Counted from the stretch's first letter, positions 9,568-18,254 are shown. The stretch is 64,000 nt of DNA from Limnohabitans sp. DM1 (GCF_001269385.1 NZ_CXOO01000011.1:1-64000); one strand, 5' to 3'. Notes: generated from the letters alone by a model not told the origin. Numbers and translations are program-made.

Positions 9568-9833
9568 TCAGTAGTATCCGGTTCGAGAAAGAACAAATTC
9601 AACTACTTTGAGCTGTATTGTGGCTATGTATGCATAGGGCTGGAAGGCGCATGAAGTCATAGTTTTTTCATACAGGCCAGCGAAGTCCAGATAGCACATC
9701 TCCATTAGGTAAAAAGCCCCTACCTCCAGCGGCAACATGTCCAATGCCTGCACATCGGCCATCTTGCCGTCGCTGATGTAGATTTCTGAGGGGATCGATC
9801 CTCGCAAGTCCAGGAAGGTGTGAATCTTCACGG
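9568..9833 (-). pseudogene. IS4-family transposase remnant
   Basis: The open frame begins MKIHTFLDLRGSIPSEIYIS and continues with DGKMADVQALDMLPLEVGAFYLMEMCYLDF. This matches the core of IS4-type DDE transposases (KIHTLLDLRG, then GAFYxMDRGYxDF), where the aspartate of the MD pair is catalytic. Here that position reads ME, so the catalytic Asp is lost. Only about 87 residues remain, against roughly 350-400 in intact enzymes. Its upstream end abuts a different element at about 9834, so the copy is truncated and non-functional. Confidence 0.75.
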
Positions 9834-10170
9834 CGGTTCTTTGCCCGTGACCGCCAGTGGCTGGACGAGCTGGCCGGGCACATCGGCCCGCATTGCAAAC
9901 AGGTCATCGATTGGCTTCTGGGTGACAAGATTTTGGAGCGACTGCGAGCCAAACAAGACGTCATCGGCTTGGCTAAAACCTATGGTCAGGCCAGCTTGGA
10001 GAGTGCCTGTGAGCGTGCCATGGCCCACAACAGCCCTCATTACCGCATCGTCAAGACCACCCTGAGCACCAACGCAGATCGGCTCACGATGCTGCAGACA
10101 AGCACCACCCCGGTCTACGCCAAAACCCGGTTTGCGCGCGATGCAGCAAGACTTGCTGCATTAACAGCCC
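9834..10170 (+). pseudogene. IS21-family istA remnant (C-terminal part)
   Basis: Frame from 9834 reads RFFARDRQWLDELAGHIGPH, then CKQVIDWLLGDKILERLRAK, GLAKTYGQASLESACERAM and HYRIVKTTLS. This is the C-terminal part of IstA-type transposases, where the pattern GL..YG..RLE.AC.RAL..P.YRTVK is typical. No start codon or catalytic domain is present. It runs head to head against the IS4 remnant at about 9833, so one element probably inserted into or recombined with the other. Confidence 0.72.
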
Positions 10171-10194
10171 GAAGGAGAGCATCCCACGCCACCT

Positions 10195-10385
10195 ATCCAG
10201 GAATTTGTTCCACACCTCAAGCAACTGCGCTTGTACGGCGTTCTGGACTCGCTAAAGGCCCGAATCCGACAAACGATTGAATCCAAACTGGCCTACACCG
10301 AGTTCCTGGCCATCATGTTGGCAATGAGGTCGCCCGCCGGGAACAAAACAGCTTTAGCATGCGCGTGCGTAAAGCTCAGTTTCGC
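10195..10385 (+). pseudogene. IS21-family istB remnant (N-terminal part, frameshifted)
   Basis: Frame from 10201 reads EFVPHLKQLRLYGVLDSLKA and continues RIRQTIESKLAYTEFLAIML. After a frameshift near 10321 it goes on NEVARREQNSFSMRVRKAQF. This is the conserved N-terminus of IstB helper ATPases (L..LRL.GM...L..R...A....L.Y.EFL..LL..E..RR). The Walker A and later parts are absent. It follows the istA remnant in the natural istA-istB order, which supports one decayed IS21 element. Confidence 0.72.
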
Positions 10386-10448
10386 TCGTGTTGTTTCATT
10401 ACGCGACAACGCATCAAGCTGTTGAATGATGCACTGATTCATCGTTGC

Positions 10449-11120
10449 CTAATTTTTAACCGTCTTGGGGGTCAGCATGGCCCATGCCAAATCAACCAGC
10501 ACTTCCTCAAGGGCGGGACTGCCCAGCAAAGGTGATTTTTCAAGGCTGGCACTGCGCAAGGTGCCGATGATGGAGCGGGTGAGAACAAACATCTGGGCAG
10601 TGTTGGGCACTTTCAGCGCAGGGTGGTGGATGCGCTCAAAGAATATGGCCAATCGATCCGACACCTGACGCACGGCGCTGGCCGTTTCATCGGGTTGCTC
10701 CAGTTTCCAGCACAAACGGATCATGCTCGGACTCAGGCCCTGTCCAACAGCAAAGCCGCGCAAGATGATGCGAATGGCCTTTCCCAGCACGGCACGGGCA
10801 TCCAACACCTGAACATCTGCGCTGTTTTCAAGCTCCGACAGGTACTTCTCCAATGAATTGAGCACCAGATCCTTTCCGCGGCTGGCCATGGCGCGAACCA
10901 AGGCCTCCTTACTCGGAAAGTATTGATAGAGCGTTCCAATCGAAAAACCCGCCGCCGCTGCCACCTTGTTGGTGGTCAAGCCCACCTCACCTTCCTTGTC
11001 CATAATCTGAGCAGCCGCTAGAAACAAGGTCTGTATGGTCTGCTGAGAACGGCTCTGTGTCGGCTGGCGACGCTCATGCAGCTTGACTTCTGAAGAAATG
11101 GCTGTTTTTTTTGATGGCAT
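10449..11120 (-). CDS. TetR/AcrR-family transcriptional regulator
   Basis: 223 residues from the ATG at 11120, chosen because AGAGGA lies about 6 bases upstream; an earlier in-frame start at 11201 has no good ribosome site. An N-terminal helix-turn-helix is clear: QTIQTLFLAAAQIMDKEG, then TTNKVAAAAGFSIGTLYQYF and PSKEALVRAM. The C-terminal ligand domain is not assignable. It is transcribed divergently from the metal-dependent hydrolase gene at 11225 with a gap of about 104 bases. TetR regulators commonly repress themselves and their divergent neighbour, so the hydrolase is the likely target; the inducer is unknown. Confidence 0.85.
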   Translation of the reverse strand: MPSKKTAISSEVKLHERRQPTQSRSQQTIQTLFLAAAQIMDKEGEVGLTTNKVAAAAGFSIGTLYQYFPSKEALVRAMASRGKDLVLNSLEKYLSELENSADVQVLDARAVLGKAIRIILRGFAVGQGLSPSMIRLCWKLEQPDETASAVRQVSDRLAIFFERIHHPALKVPNTAQMFVLTRSIIGTLRSASLEKSPLLGSPALEEVLVDLAWAMLTPKTVKN

Positions 11121-11224
11121 GAATTCCTCTTGCACGAACATGAGCAAATAGTGAGCGGATAGCGAGTTGAGCGCTGGCTCGTTAATCTGAATAATACTCA
11201 CATTCTGATTGAATGAAGTAGCTC
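11121..11224. promoter_or_regulatory. Divergent promoter region between tetR and hydrolase gene
   Basis: The gap carries AT-rich stretches and an imperfect dyad around 11201-11215 (TTCTGATTGAA, where the TTC and GAA outer arms are complementary). A nearby GAATAATACTCA stretch could supply a -10 element. It is the natural place for the TetR operator, but the dyad is short and the call is weak. Confidence 0.3.
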
Positions 11225-12127
11225 ATGTCCCTGTCTGCCGCACATACCGCTCCGACCGAGTTGACCGTACGCCGCCTGAGCGTCGATCTGAGTCTTGGAT
11301 TTTCACGTCACTGGAATGGCGGAGATGCTTTTTTGACGGCTTATGCCAATGCGCTGTCCATGAGTTTTCCTGTCGGCGAGCAATTTTTCATCGACTCGGT
11401 CAAGGAAGGCGCCAAGCAGCTGCCCGACACGCCTGAAAACGCCGAACTCAAGCAAATCGCCAAGGGCTTTGTGGGCCAGGAAGCGACCCACCGCCACCTG
11501 CATGCGCTCTACAACGCGCACCTGGAAAAGCAAGGCTTGGTGAACCACTGGGGGCCTCGGGCCGAGCAACGCCTGAAAAAAGGCAGCGACGAGTTTTTCA
11601 GCAAGAGCGACAAGGGTTATCTGCACGAGCTGGCCATCACCGCCGCATTCGAGCACTACACCTCGATCTTTGGCGACCTGACGCTCGAGCGCATCGACCA
11701 GCCTGGCGACTGGTTCGCCGGAGCCGAAGAACCCCTCAAAACCCTGTGGCGCTGGCACGCGGCCGAAGAGTCCGAACACAAATGCGTGGCCTTTGACATT
11801 TACCAGCGCTTGGGCGGTAACCACACCTGGCGCATGCGCTGGTTTTGGTACGTGACGGTGCAGTTCAGCACCGACGTGTTCCGCCAGACCGTCAACAACC
11901 TGTGGCACGACAAGACACTGTTCAAGCCTTCGACCTGGTGGTCGGCGTCCAAGTTCCTGTTCGGCCGCCACGGCATGGTCTGGCGCGTGGCCAAGCCCAT
12001 CTGGGCCTACACCCGCAAAGACTTTCACCCCATGCAAGTGGGCAGCGCCACGCTGTCGCAAGACTGGCTGCAAAGCCACGCCGATCAGTGGCGTGCGGTG
12101 GGCGCACCCGCCCAGTCAGCGGCTTGA
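11225..12127 (+). CDS. Predicted metal-dependent hydrolase (PF10118 family)
   Basis: 300 residues. Two motifs typical of the ferritin-like family PF10118 are visible: GQEATHRHLHALYN (about residues 88-101) and HAAEESEHKCVAFDIY (about 178-193). Their Glu and His residues would bind a di-iron centre. Family members are annotated only as predicted metal-dependent hydrolases and no substrate is established. The gene is divergent from a TetR regulator and convergent, with only 5 bases between stops, with the thioesterase gene. Context near beta-oxidation-type genes (thioesterase, SDR, ETF-QO) hints at lipid metabolism, but that is inference. Confidence 0.82.
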   Translation: MSLSAAHTAPTELTVRRLSVDLSLGFSRHWNGGDAFLTAYANALSMSFPVGEQFFIDSVKEGAKQLPDTPENAELKQIAKGFVGQEATHRHLHALYNAHLEKQGLVNHWGPRAEQRLKKGSDEFFSKSDKGYLHELAITAAFEHYTSIFGDLTLERIDQPGDWFAGAEEPLKTLWRWHAAEESEHKCVAFDIYQRLGGNHTWRMRWFWYVTVQFSTDVFRQTVNNLWHDKTLFKPSTWWSASKFLFGRHGMVWRVAKPIWAYTRKDFHPMQVGSATLSQDWLQSHADQWRAVGAPAQSAA

Positions 12128-12132
12128 AGCTT

Positions 12133-12555
12133 TCAGTCGCTGACCAAGGCCCGCACCCAGTCGGGCAAGCTCACGGCTTTTTGCTTCGGAAAATCTACCC
12201 AGATGGTGGTTGCGCCCCCTGCGGCAAACACCACACCGGGCTGGTCCGTGCGCTCCAGCGTACACCAGCTCTCGAACGTGGTGCGGCCGGGGTCGCTCAC
12301 ATAGAGCTTGACCAAAATGTGGCCCGGGTATTCAAACTGTTTGAAGAAATTGCAAAACGCGTTCGCGATCACCGGCCCTTCGCCTTGCGGGTTCGGAATG
12401 AAGCCGATCTTGTCAAACCAGTCAATGCGGGTGCTTTCCATGTACCGGAAATACACCGTGTTGTTGACGTGGCCCATGGCGTCCATGTCGCCCCAACGGA
12501 TGGGGATGAGCAATTCATTGACCAGTTTCTTGCGCTCAGGCAGCTCCAGCTTCAT
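12133..12555 (-). CDS. Acyl-CoA thioesterase, 4-hydroxybenzoyl-CoA thioesterase (hotdog) type
   Basis: 140 residues from the ATG at 12555, where GAGGG is placed about 7 bases upstream; a start at 12576 would overlap the preceding gene. The N-terminal RWGDMDAMGHVNNTVYFRYM is the hallmark of the YbgC/4HBT hotdog group, and the first Asp is the catalytic residue. These enzymes hydrolyse acyl-CoA thioesters in the cytoplasm. The gene follows the SDR gene by 10 bases on the same strand, so the two form a small operon. Substrate chain length cannot be read from the sequence. Confidence 0.87.
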   Translation of the reverse strand: MKLELPERKKLVNELLIPIRWGDMDAMGHVNNTVYFRYMESTRIDWFDKIGFIPNPQGEGPVIANAFCNFFKQFEYPGHILVKLYVSDPGRTTFESWCTLERTDQPGVVFAAGGATTIWVDFPKQKAVSLPDWVRALVSD

Positions 12556-12565
12556 GACCAGGCCC

Positions 12566-13348
12566 TCACACCGCAAAACCGTCGTCGGCCGACACCACCG
12601 CGCCGTTGATGAAATGGCTCTGGTCGCTGGCCAACAGCATCAACAAGGCGTCCAGGTCTTGCGGCTCGCCCACGCGTTTGCGCGGCAGCATGCTGATGAG
12701 TTTTTGGCCCTGCTCGGTTTGCCAATGGTGGTGGTTGATTTCGGTGTCGATGTAGCCCGGGCAAATCGCGTTCACGTTGATGCCGAACTTGCCCCACTCG
12801 ACCGCAAAAGCCTTGGTCATCTGGATCACGGCCGCTTTGCTCATGCAGTACACACCAATTTGCGGCAACACTTTCAGGCCCGCCATGGAGGCGATGTTGA
12901 TGATGCGCCCGCCCGTGAAACTGCCGGGCGCTGCCCCCTTGGCCCGGGCCAGCATGCGCCGACCCACCTCTTGCGCCACAAAAAATGCACCGCGCACATT
13001 GGTGTTCATGATGAAGTCATAGTCTTCCTCGGTCACATCCTGGATGCGCTGGGTGGTGCTCACGCCCGAGTTGTTCACCAAAATGTCGATGCTGCCCATC
13101 TCGGTTTCGGCGTGCGCCACGGCCGCTGCAATGCTGTGGCGGTCGGTCACGTCCATCTCAACCACATGCGCGTCGCCGCCAGCGGCTTCGATCTCGGCGC
13201 GCAAGTCCTTGAGCTTTTCGATGCGGCGGCTGGCCAGCACCACGCCCGCACCTGCTGCCGCCAAGGTTTTGGCAAATTGCGCGCCCAGCCCGCCCGAAGC
13301 GCCGGTGACCAGGGCCACGCGGCCCGACAAATCGATTTCATAAGCCAT
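12566..13348 (-). CDS. SDR-family NAD(P)-dependent oxidoreductase
   Basis: 260 residues from the ATG at 13348, preceded by GGAAGGA about 8 bases upstream. The Rossmann motif TGASGGLGAQFA, the NNSGVS segment, the catalytic Ser region (INIASMAG) and YCMSKAAV with the Tyr-x-x-x-Lys pair are all present. The PGYIDTEINHHHW segment follows in the usual place. This is a classical short-chain dehydrogenase of FabG/3-hydroxyacyl-CoA dehydrogenase appearance. It shares an operon with the thioesterase gene and is divergent from ETF-QO, so a role in acyl-CoA turnover is plausible but unproved. Confidence 0.88.
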   Translation of the reverse strand: MAYEIDLSGRVALVTGASGGLGAQFAKTLAAAGAGVVLASRRIEKLKDLRAEIEAAGGDAHVVEMDVTDRHSIAAAVAHAETEMGSIDILVNNSGVSTTQRIQDVTEEDYDFIMNTNVRGAFFVAQEVGRRMLARAKGAAPGSFTGGRIINIASMAGLKVLPQIGVYCMSKAAVIQMTKAFAVEWGKFGINVNAICPGYIDTEINHHHWQTEQGQKLISMLPRKRVGEPQDLDALLMLLASDQSHFINGAVVSADDGFAV

Positions 13349-13501
13349 GTCAAATCCTTCCAGGGGTTTCGCATCCGTTGCACCGCAACAGCTGACACCA
13401 TTGTGCTGGGGAAGCCGCCCCAAGATGCATAAAATGAGTCACACGCCCGACACCCCTGGTGCCGGGCTCCCCAATTTCCAACTTGTCCAAAAGAGTCTGT
13501 C

Positions 13502-15193
13502 ATGAGCCCCGAAGAAATCCTGAGCACCTACGGCCCCCGCGAATCCATGCCCTACGACGTGGTCGTGGTCGGTGGCGGCCCCGCTGGCCTGTCCACGGCC
13601 ATTCGCCTCAAACAACTGGCCGCTGAAAAAGGCACCGACGTGTCGGTGGTGGTGCTGGAAAAAGGCGGCGAGCCCGGCGCCCACATCCTGAGCGGCGCCA
13701 TCATGGACCCCAAGGCCCTGACCGAACTCTTGCCCAACTGGAAAGAGTTGGGTGCACCGCTGAACCAGCCTGTGACCGACGATGCCTGGAGCTTCCTGAG
13801 CGAGACCGGTGCCACCCGCACCCCCGGCATCTTCTTGCCCGAGTGCGCGCAAAACCACGGCAACTACATCATCAGCCTGTCCAATTTCACCCGCTGGTTG
13901 GCCCAACAGGCCGAGAATTTGGGCGTGGAAATTTTCCCCGGTTTCACCGCCGCCGAAGTGCTTTACAACGACGACGGCTCTGTCAAAGGCGTGGCCACCG
14001 GCAATCTGGGCATTGGCAAAGACGGCGAGCCAACCGAGAACTTCCAGCTCGGCATGGAGCTGCACGGCAAATACACCGTGTTCGCCGAAGGCGCACGCGG
14101 CCATTTGGGCAAGCAGCTGATCGCCAAATACAAGCTCGACGAAGGCCGCGACCCGCAGACCTACGGCATCGGCATCAAGGAAGTCTGGGAAATCGACCCC
14201 TCACGCCACACCCCCGGTTTTGTGATGCACACCGCTGGCTGGCCCATGAACAACGACACCTACGGCGGCGCGTTCATATACCACATGGAAGACAACAAGA
14301 TCGCTATCGGCTACGTGGTGGGCCTGGACTACGCCAACCCTTGGCTCAGCCCCTTTGAAGAACTTCAGCGCTGGAAAACCCACGCCAACATCAAGTGGTA
14401 CTTCACCAACGACAAGGGCGAAGTCAATGCCAAGCGCATCGGCTACGGTGCACGCGCCATCACCGCAGGCGGCTTGATGAGTCTGCCCAAGACCGTGTTC
14501 CCAGGTGGTGCCTTGGTCGGTTGTGATGCCGGCTACCTCAACGTGAGCCGCATCAAGGGCAGCCACGCCGCCATCAAGACCGGCATGCTGGCCGCTGAAG
14601 CCGCGTATGACGCCATCGTGGCCGGTCGCGAGCACGACGAGCTGAGCGCCTACCCCCAGGCTTTCGAGGCCAGCTGGCTCTACACCGAGCTGAACAAGTC
14701 GCGCAACTTCAAGGCCTGGTTCAAGAAGGGCCTCACAGTGGCGACGCTGATGAACGCCTTCGAGCAGTTCGCGCTGCGCGGCCACATTCCGTGGACGCTG
14801 CGCCGGGACAAGGCCGACCACACGTTCCTCAAGCCTGCGGCCGATTGCCCCAAAATCGATTACCCCAAACCCGATGGCAAGTTGACCTTTGACCGCTTGA
14901 GCAGCGTGTTCATCAGCAACACCAACCACGAAGAAAACCAGCCGGCCCACTTGACGCTCAAGGACGCCTCGGTGCCTGTCAGCATCAACTTGGCCAAATA
15001 CGCTGGCCCAGAGAGTCGCTACTGCCCTGCTGGCGTTTATGAGTTCGTGAAAAACGAAGACAACTCCGACCGCCTGCAAATCAATGCTCAAAATTGCGTG
15101 CACTGCAAAACCTGCGACATCAAGGACCCAACGCAAAACATCGTCTGGGTCACACCCGAAGGCGGCGGTGGGCCCAACTACACAGGCATGTGA
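13502..15193 (+). CDS. Electron transfer flavoprotein-ubiquinone oxidoreductase
   Basis: 563 residues, the usual length. The FAD-binding motif VVVGGGPAGLSTAIRL lies near residues 18-33. The C-terminus carries the single [4Fe-4S] centre: RYCPAGVYEF, then NCVHCKTCDIKDPTQNI. The enzyme passes electrons from reduced ETF, collected from acyl-CoA and other flavin dehydrogenases, to ubiquinone at the inner membrane. The etfA/etfB genes are not in this window. The gene stands alone on the plus strand, divergent from the SDR-thioesterase pair, and ends at a strong terminator. Confidence 0.96.
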   Translation: MSPEEILSTYGPRESMPYDVVVVGGGPAGLSTAIRLKQLAAEKGTDVSVVVLEKGGEPGAHILSGAIMDPKALTELLPNWKELGAPLNQPVTDDAWSFLSETGATRTPGIFLPECAQNHGNYIISLSNFTRWLAQQAENLGVEIFPGFTAAEVLYNDDGSVKGVATGNLGIGKDGEPTENFQLGMELHGKYTVFAEGARGHLGKQLIAKYKLDEGRDPQTYGIGIKEVWEIDPSRHTPGFVMHTAGWPMNNDTYGGAFIYHMEDNKIAIGYVVGLDYANPWLSPFEELQRWKTHANIKWYFTNDKGEVNAKRIGYGARAITAGGLMSLPKTVFPGGALVGCDAGYLNVSRIKGSHAAIKTGMLAAEAAYDAIVAGREHDELSAYPQAFEASWLYTELNKSRNFKAWFKKGLTVATLMNAFEQFALRGHIPWTLRRDKADHTFLKPAADCPKIDYPKPDGKLTFDRLSSVFISNTNHEENQPAHLTLKDASVPVSINLAKYAGPESRYCPAGVYEFVKNEDNSDRLQINAQNCVHCKTCDIKDPTQNIVWVTPEGGGGPNYTGM

Positions 15194-15210
15194 AGCCGCA
15201 AGCAACCGCA

Positions 15211-15237
15211 AGAGGCCCTACAGGGCCTCTTTTTTTT
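15211..15237 (+). terminator. Rho-independent terminator after ETF-QO
   Basis: AGAGGCCCT and AGGGCCTCT form a 9-bp perfect stem with a two-base loop (15211-15230). A run of T residues follows to 15237. It lies 18 bases after the ETF-QO stop codon. Confidence 0.93.
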
Positions 15238-15369
15238 GGCGTGCCAGGATGGGCCATGGTCTGCAAGGCCTGGATTGCGGCGAGGTTGCCACGCCGCGCG
15301 CAGCGTCACCAATGCATCACCACCCCCTCGAAAACCCTAGGCCAAACGGCCAATGATCACACCATAATG

Positions 15370-15386
15370 AACTTGTATGACAAGTT
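15370..15386. promoter_or_regulatory. Palindromic operator upstream of the TRAP transporter operon
   Basis: AACTTGTATGACAAGTT is a perfect 7-bp dyad around a three-base centre. A further half-site AACTTGT is at 15394-15400. CATAAT at 15363-15368 could be a -10 element, so the dyad would cover the transcription start, suiting a repressor. Sites of the form TTGT-n-ACAA are typical of GntR-family (FadR/LldR-like) regulators. No such regulator gene is adjacent. Confidence 0.6.
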
Positions 15387-15431
15387 GATCCCCAACTTGT
15401 TGTCGTCCACTGATCCACGAGGAGCTTTCGA

Positions 15432-16403
15432 ATGAAATTGAGCAAACTGATGTTGGGCCTGAGTTTGGCCGTTGGTGTCCTGGCCACGGCCTCTGCGCAA
15501 GTCACCATGCGCAACAGCATTTCGGTGGCACAAAACTCTCACCAAGGCGAGGCCATCGACACCTTGTCCAAAGAGGTGGAAAAGCGCACCAACGGCCGTA
15601 TCAAGATCCAGAACTTCTACTCGGCCGCATTGGGCTCAGAGCGTGAATCCATTGAATCGGTCCAATTGGGCACGCAAGAATTGACCACCACCTCTACCGG
15701 CCCCGTACCCAACTTTGTGCCTGAAACACGCATTTTGGATGTGCCTTTCTTGTTCCGCGACAAAGCCCATGCACGCGCTGTGCTGGACGGCCCAATTGGC
15801 CAAGAATTGCTGGCCACATTCGAGGCCAAAGGCATGAAAGCCCTGGCTTGGGGTGAAAACGGCGTGCGCCACATGACCAACAGCAAACGCGCTGTGAATG
15901 TTCCGGACGACCTCAAGGGTCTGAAGATGCGCACCATGGAGAACTCTGTTCACGTGGCCGCATATAAAAGCTTGGGCATTGTGACCACCCCCATGGCTTT
16001 CAGCGAAGTGTTCACTGCTTTGCAACAAGGCACTGTGGACGGTCAGGAAAACCCCTTATCGGTCATCATGGCCTCCAACTTTGACCAAGTTCAAAAGCAC
16101 CTGACACTGACAGGCCATGTGTACTCACCTGCTGTGATCTTGATGAACAAGGGCACTTTTGACAAGCTCAGTGCTGCCGATAAAAAGATCTTTTTGGACT
16201 CAGCCAAAGAGGCCGTTAAGGTCAACCGTGCCCGCGTGGACAAGGACGATGCCAACGGTGTGGCCGAGTTGCGCAAAAAAGGCATGACCATCATCGAGAA
16301 CGTGGACAAGTCCAAGTTTGTCGCCACCATGGGCCCCGCCATGGCTGAATTTGAAAAGCAGTTCGGCAAAGCCAACCTGGACCGTATCCGCAACTACAAG
16401 TGA
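15432..16403 (+). CDS. dctP: TRAP transporter substrate-binding protein (DctP family)
   Basis: 323 residues with a Sec signal peptide (MKLSKLMLGLSLAVGVLATASA, cleaved near 22-23). GAGGAG precedes the ATG. The body is a DctP-type periplasmic binding protein: LGSERESIESVQLGTQEL, the MTNSKRAVNVPDDLKGLKMR segment and TVDGQENPLSVI are characteristic. The conserved Arg in LKGLKMR usually binds a substrate carboxylate. It delivers a carboxylic acid to the membrane subunits encoded downstream. The exact substrate is unknown. A terminator-like hairpin separates it from dctQ, which would give more binding protein than membrane protein. Confidence 0.93.
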   Translation: MKLSKLMLGLSLAVGVLATASAQVTMRNSISVAQNSHQGEAIDTLSKEVEKRTNGRIKIQNFYSAALGSERESIESVQLGTQELTTTSTGPVPNFVPETRILDVPFLFRDKAHARAVLDGPIGQELLATFEAKGMKALAWGENGVRHMTNSKRAVNVPDDLKGLKMRTMENSVHVAAYKSLGIVTTPMAFSEVFTALQQGTVDGQENPLSVIMASNFDQVQKHLTLTGHVYSPAVILMNKGTFDKLSAADKKIFLDSAKEAVKVNRARVDKDDANGVAELRKKGMTIIENVDKSKFVATMGPAMAEFEKQFGKANLDRIRNYK

Positions 16404-16417
16404 TTTGAAGCTTGTGG

Positions 16418-16454
16418 AAACGCCCGCTCAATCTTGAATTGGCGGGCGTTTTTT
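16418..16454 (+). terminator. Hairpin terminator or attenuator between dctP and dctQ
   Basis: AAACGCCCGC (16418-16427) and GCGGGCGTTT (16442-16451) form a 10-bp stem with T residues after it. It sits 15 bases after the dctP stop and before the dctQ start. It probably cuts transcription partially, so that dctP is expressed above dctQM. Confidence 0.82.
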
Positions 16455-16475
16455 GATTTTGTCGAGAAACGCCCC

Positions 16476-16970
16476 ATGAAACAATTATTTTTACGCTTTG
16501 AGGCGCGGACCACCGCCCTCTCGATGAGGGTCGCCTGCGCGATGATGGCTTTGGCCTCGGCTTTTGCCATTCACCAAATTGTGACCCGTTTCATCCTCGA
16601 GTCTCCGGCGGAGTGGACCGAGGTCTTGATCCGATTCAGCCTGATCTGGATGGTGTTTCTCGGCATTCCCACCGCTTTTCGCACCGGCTCCATGGTGAGC
16701 GTGGACTTGCTGTACCGCATGAGCGGCCACCGCATGCGGCGCTTATTGGATGCCGTGGTGGCCATCACGGCCCTGACCCTGTGCGGCATCATTTTGTGGT
16801 GGGGCTGGGACTATGCCAACCGGGGCAGCGTCCAGTCCATGATTGGACTTGAAGGTGTTTCCATGTTCTGGGCCTACTTGGCACTGCCCGTGGGTGCTGT
16901 GTTCAGCATCATCGGCATCATTGGTTTTTGGCTGGATCCCCAGCGTATGGAATTGGAGAACGCGCAATGA
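16476..16970 (+). CDS. dctQ: TRAP transporter small permease (DctQ family)
   Basis: 164 residues from the ATG at 16476. An in-frame ATG at 16434 falls inside the preceding hairpin and is unlikely. Four hydrophobic segments are visible, and the conserved stretch between the second and third (FLGIPTAFRTGSMVSVDLLY) is typical of DctQ. This four-helix subunit pairs with DctM in the inner membrane. Its stop overlaps the dctM start (ATGA), indicating translational coupling. Confidence 0.9.
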   Translation: MKQLFLRFEARTTALSMRVACAMMALASAFAIHQIVTRFILESPAEWTEVLIRFSLIWMVFLGIPTAFRTGSMVSVDLLYRMSGHRMRRLLDAVVAITALTLCGIILWWGWDYANRGSVQSMIGLEGVSMFWAYLALPVGAVFSIIGIIGFWLDPQRMELENAQ

Positions 16971-18244
16971 GTTCAGCCATGCTTTTCACGATGCTGCTGT
17001 GCTTTGCACTGACGGTATCGGTGGCCGTTTCGATTGGTTTGTCGGCGATTGTCGGCATCCAGATTGCCAACGCCAACATGCTCATTTCCGTCAAGGAAAT
17101 GTTCAACTCGATCAACAAGTTCCCGCTGGCCGCCATCCCGTTTTTCATTTTGGCGGGCAACCTGATGGAGACCGGCGGCATTTCTCGCCGCTTGGTCGAA
17201 TTTGCCAAGAGCATTGTGGGTGGCGTGCAGGGTGGCTTGCCCATGACCTGCGTGCTGACCTGCATGATTTTTGCAGCCGTCTCGGGCTCGTCGGTGGCCA
17301 CCACCTTCGCTGTGGGCGCCATCTTGATTCCGGCCCTGATCAAACACGGCTACCCCAAGCCCTGGGCCACCGCCTTGCAAGCCACCTCAGCCGAGTTGGG
17401 CGTGATCATTCCTCCGTCCATTCCCATGATCTTGTTTGGCGTCTCTGCCGAAGTCTCGATTGGTGAATTGTTTGTTGCGGGTGTTGGCCCCGGCCTGCTG
17501 ATTGGCGGCGCCCTGATGCTGTTCGTCTGGCTTTACTCCAAGTACATGGGTTGGGGCAAAAATGATGGAGACGGCCGCTTGAGCTTTGGCAAAGCCACAT
17601 GGCAAGCGGGCTGGGCTTTGCTCATGCCGGTGATTGTGCTCGGCGGCATTTATGGTGGCGTCTTCACGCCCACCGAAGCTGCGGCTGTCGCGGTTCTTTA
17701 CTCGTTCATTGTGGGTACCGTGATCTACCGCGAAATCGGCCTCAAGGACATGTACAACATCCTGCGCAAATCGGTGATTTCGAGCGCGGTGATCATGTTC
17801 ATCATCGCCAACGCCGGCTTGTTTGCATTCATGATCACCCGGGCCGGCGTGCCTGCGGCCATTGGCGCTTGGCTGCAAGAGGTGTTGCAGTCCCCCATGT
17901 ATTTCTTGTTGGGCATCAACTTGGCGCTGTTCATCATCGGCATGTTCATTGAGACCAGCGCTGCCATCATCGTTCTGGCCCCAATCCTGGTGCCGGTGGC
18001 GATGCACTTTGGCATCGACCCGATCCACTTTGGCATGGTGATGATCGTCAACCTGGCCCTGGGCATGATCACCCCGCCTTTTGGCGTGAACCTGTTTGCC
18101 GCGTGTACGGTGGCCAGGATTTCGCTGGACCGGATCATCAAAGACCTGATCCCCTTCATCGGCGTGATCCTGGCTTGCCTGATGCTGATCAGCTACGTGC
18201 CCGAGATATCCTTGACCTTGCGCGACTGGATTTACAACAAATAA
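16967..18244 (+). CDS. dctM: TRAP transporter large permease (DctM family)
   Basis: 425 residues, about twelve hydrophobic segments. The start at 16967 overlaps the dctQ stop; a longer frame from 16928 is less likely. Signature stretches include FPLAAIPFFILAGNLMETGG, SGSSVATTFAVGAILIP and MITPPFGVNLFAACTVA, all conserved in the ion-coupled DctM subunit. Together with DctP and DctQ it forms a sodium-driven uptake system. The glycine riboswitch of gcvT begins about 10 bases after its stop. Confidence 0.94.
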   Translation: MSSAMLFTMLLCFALTVSVAVSIGLSAIVGIQIANANMLISVKEMFNSINKFPLAAIPFFILAGNLMETGGISRRLVEFAKSIVGGVQGGLPMTCVLTCMIFAAVSGSSVATTFAVGAILIPALIKHGYPKPWATALQATSAELGVIIPPSIPMILFGVSAEVSIGELFVAGVGPGLLIGGALMLFVWLYSKYMGWGKNDGDGRLSFGKATWQAGWALLMPVIVLGGIYGGVFTPTEAAAVAVLYSFIVGTVIYREIGLKDMYNILRKSVISSAVIMFIIANAGLFAFMITRAGVPAAIGAWLQEVLQSPMYFLLGINLALFIIGMFIETSAAIIVLAPILVPVAMHFGIDPIHFGMVMIVNLALGMITPPFGVNLFAACTVARISLDRIIKDLIPFIGVILACLMLISYVPEISLTLRDWIYNK

Positions 18245-18254
18245 AGTTAGAATC

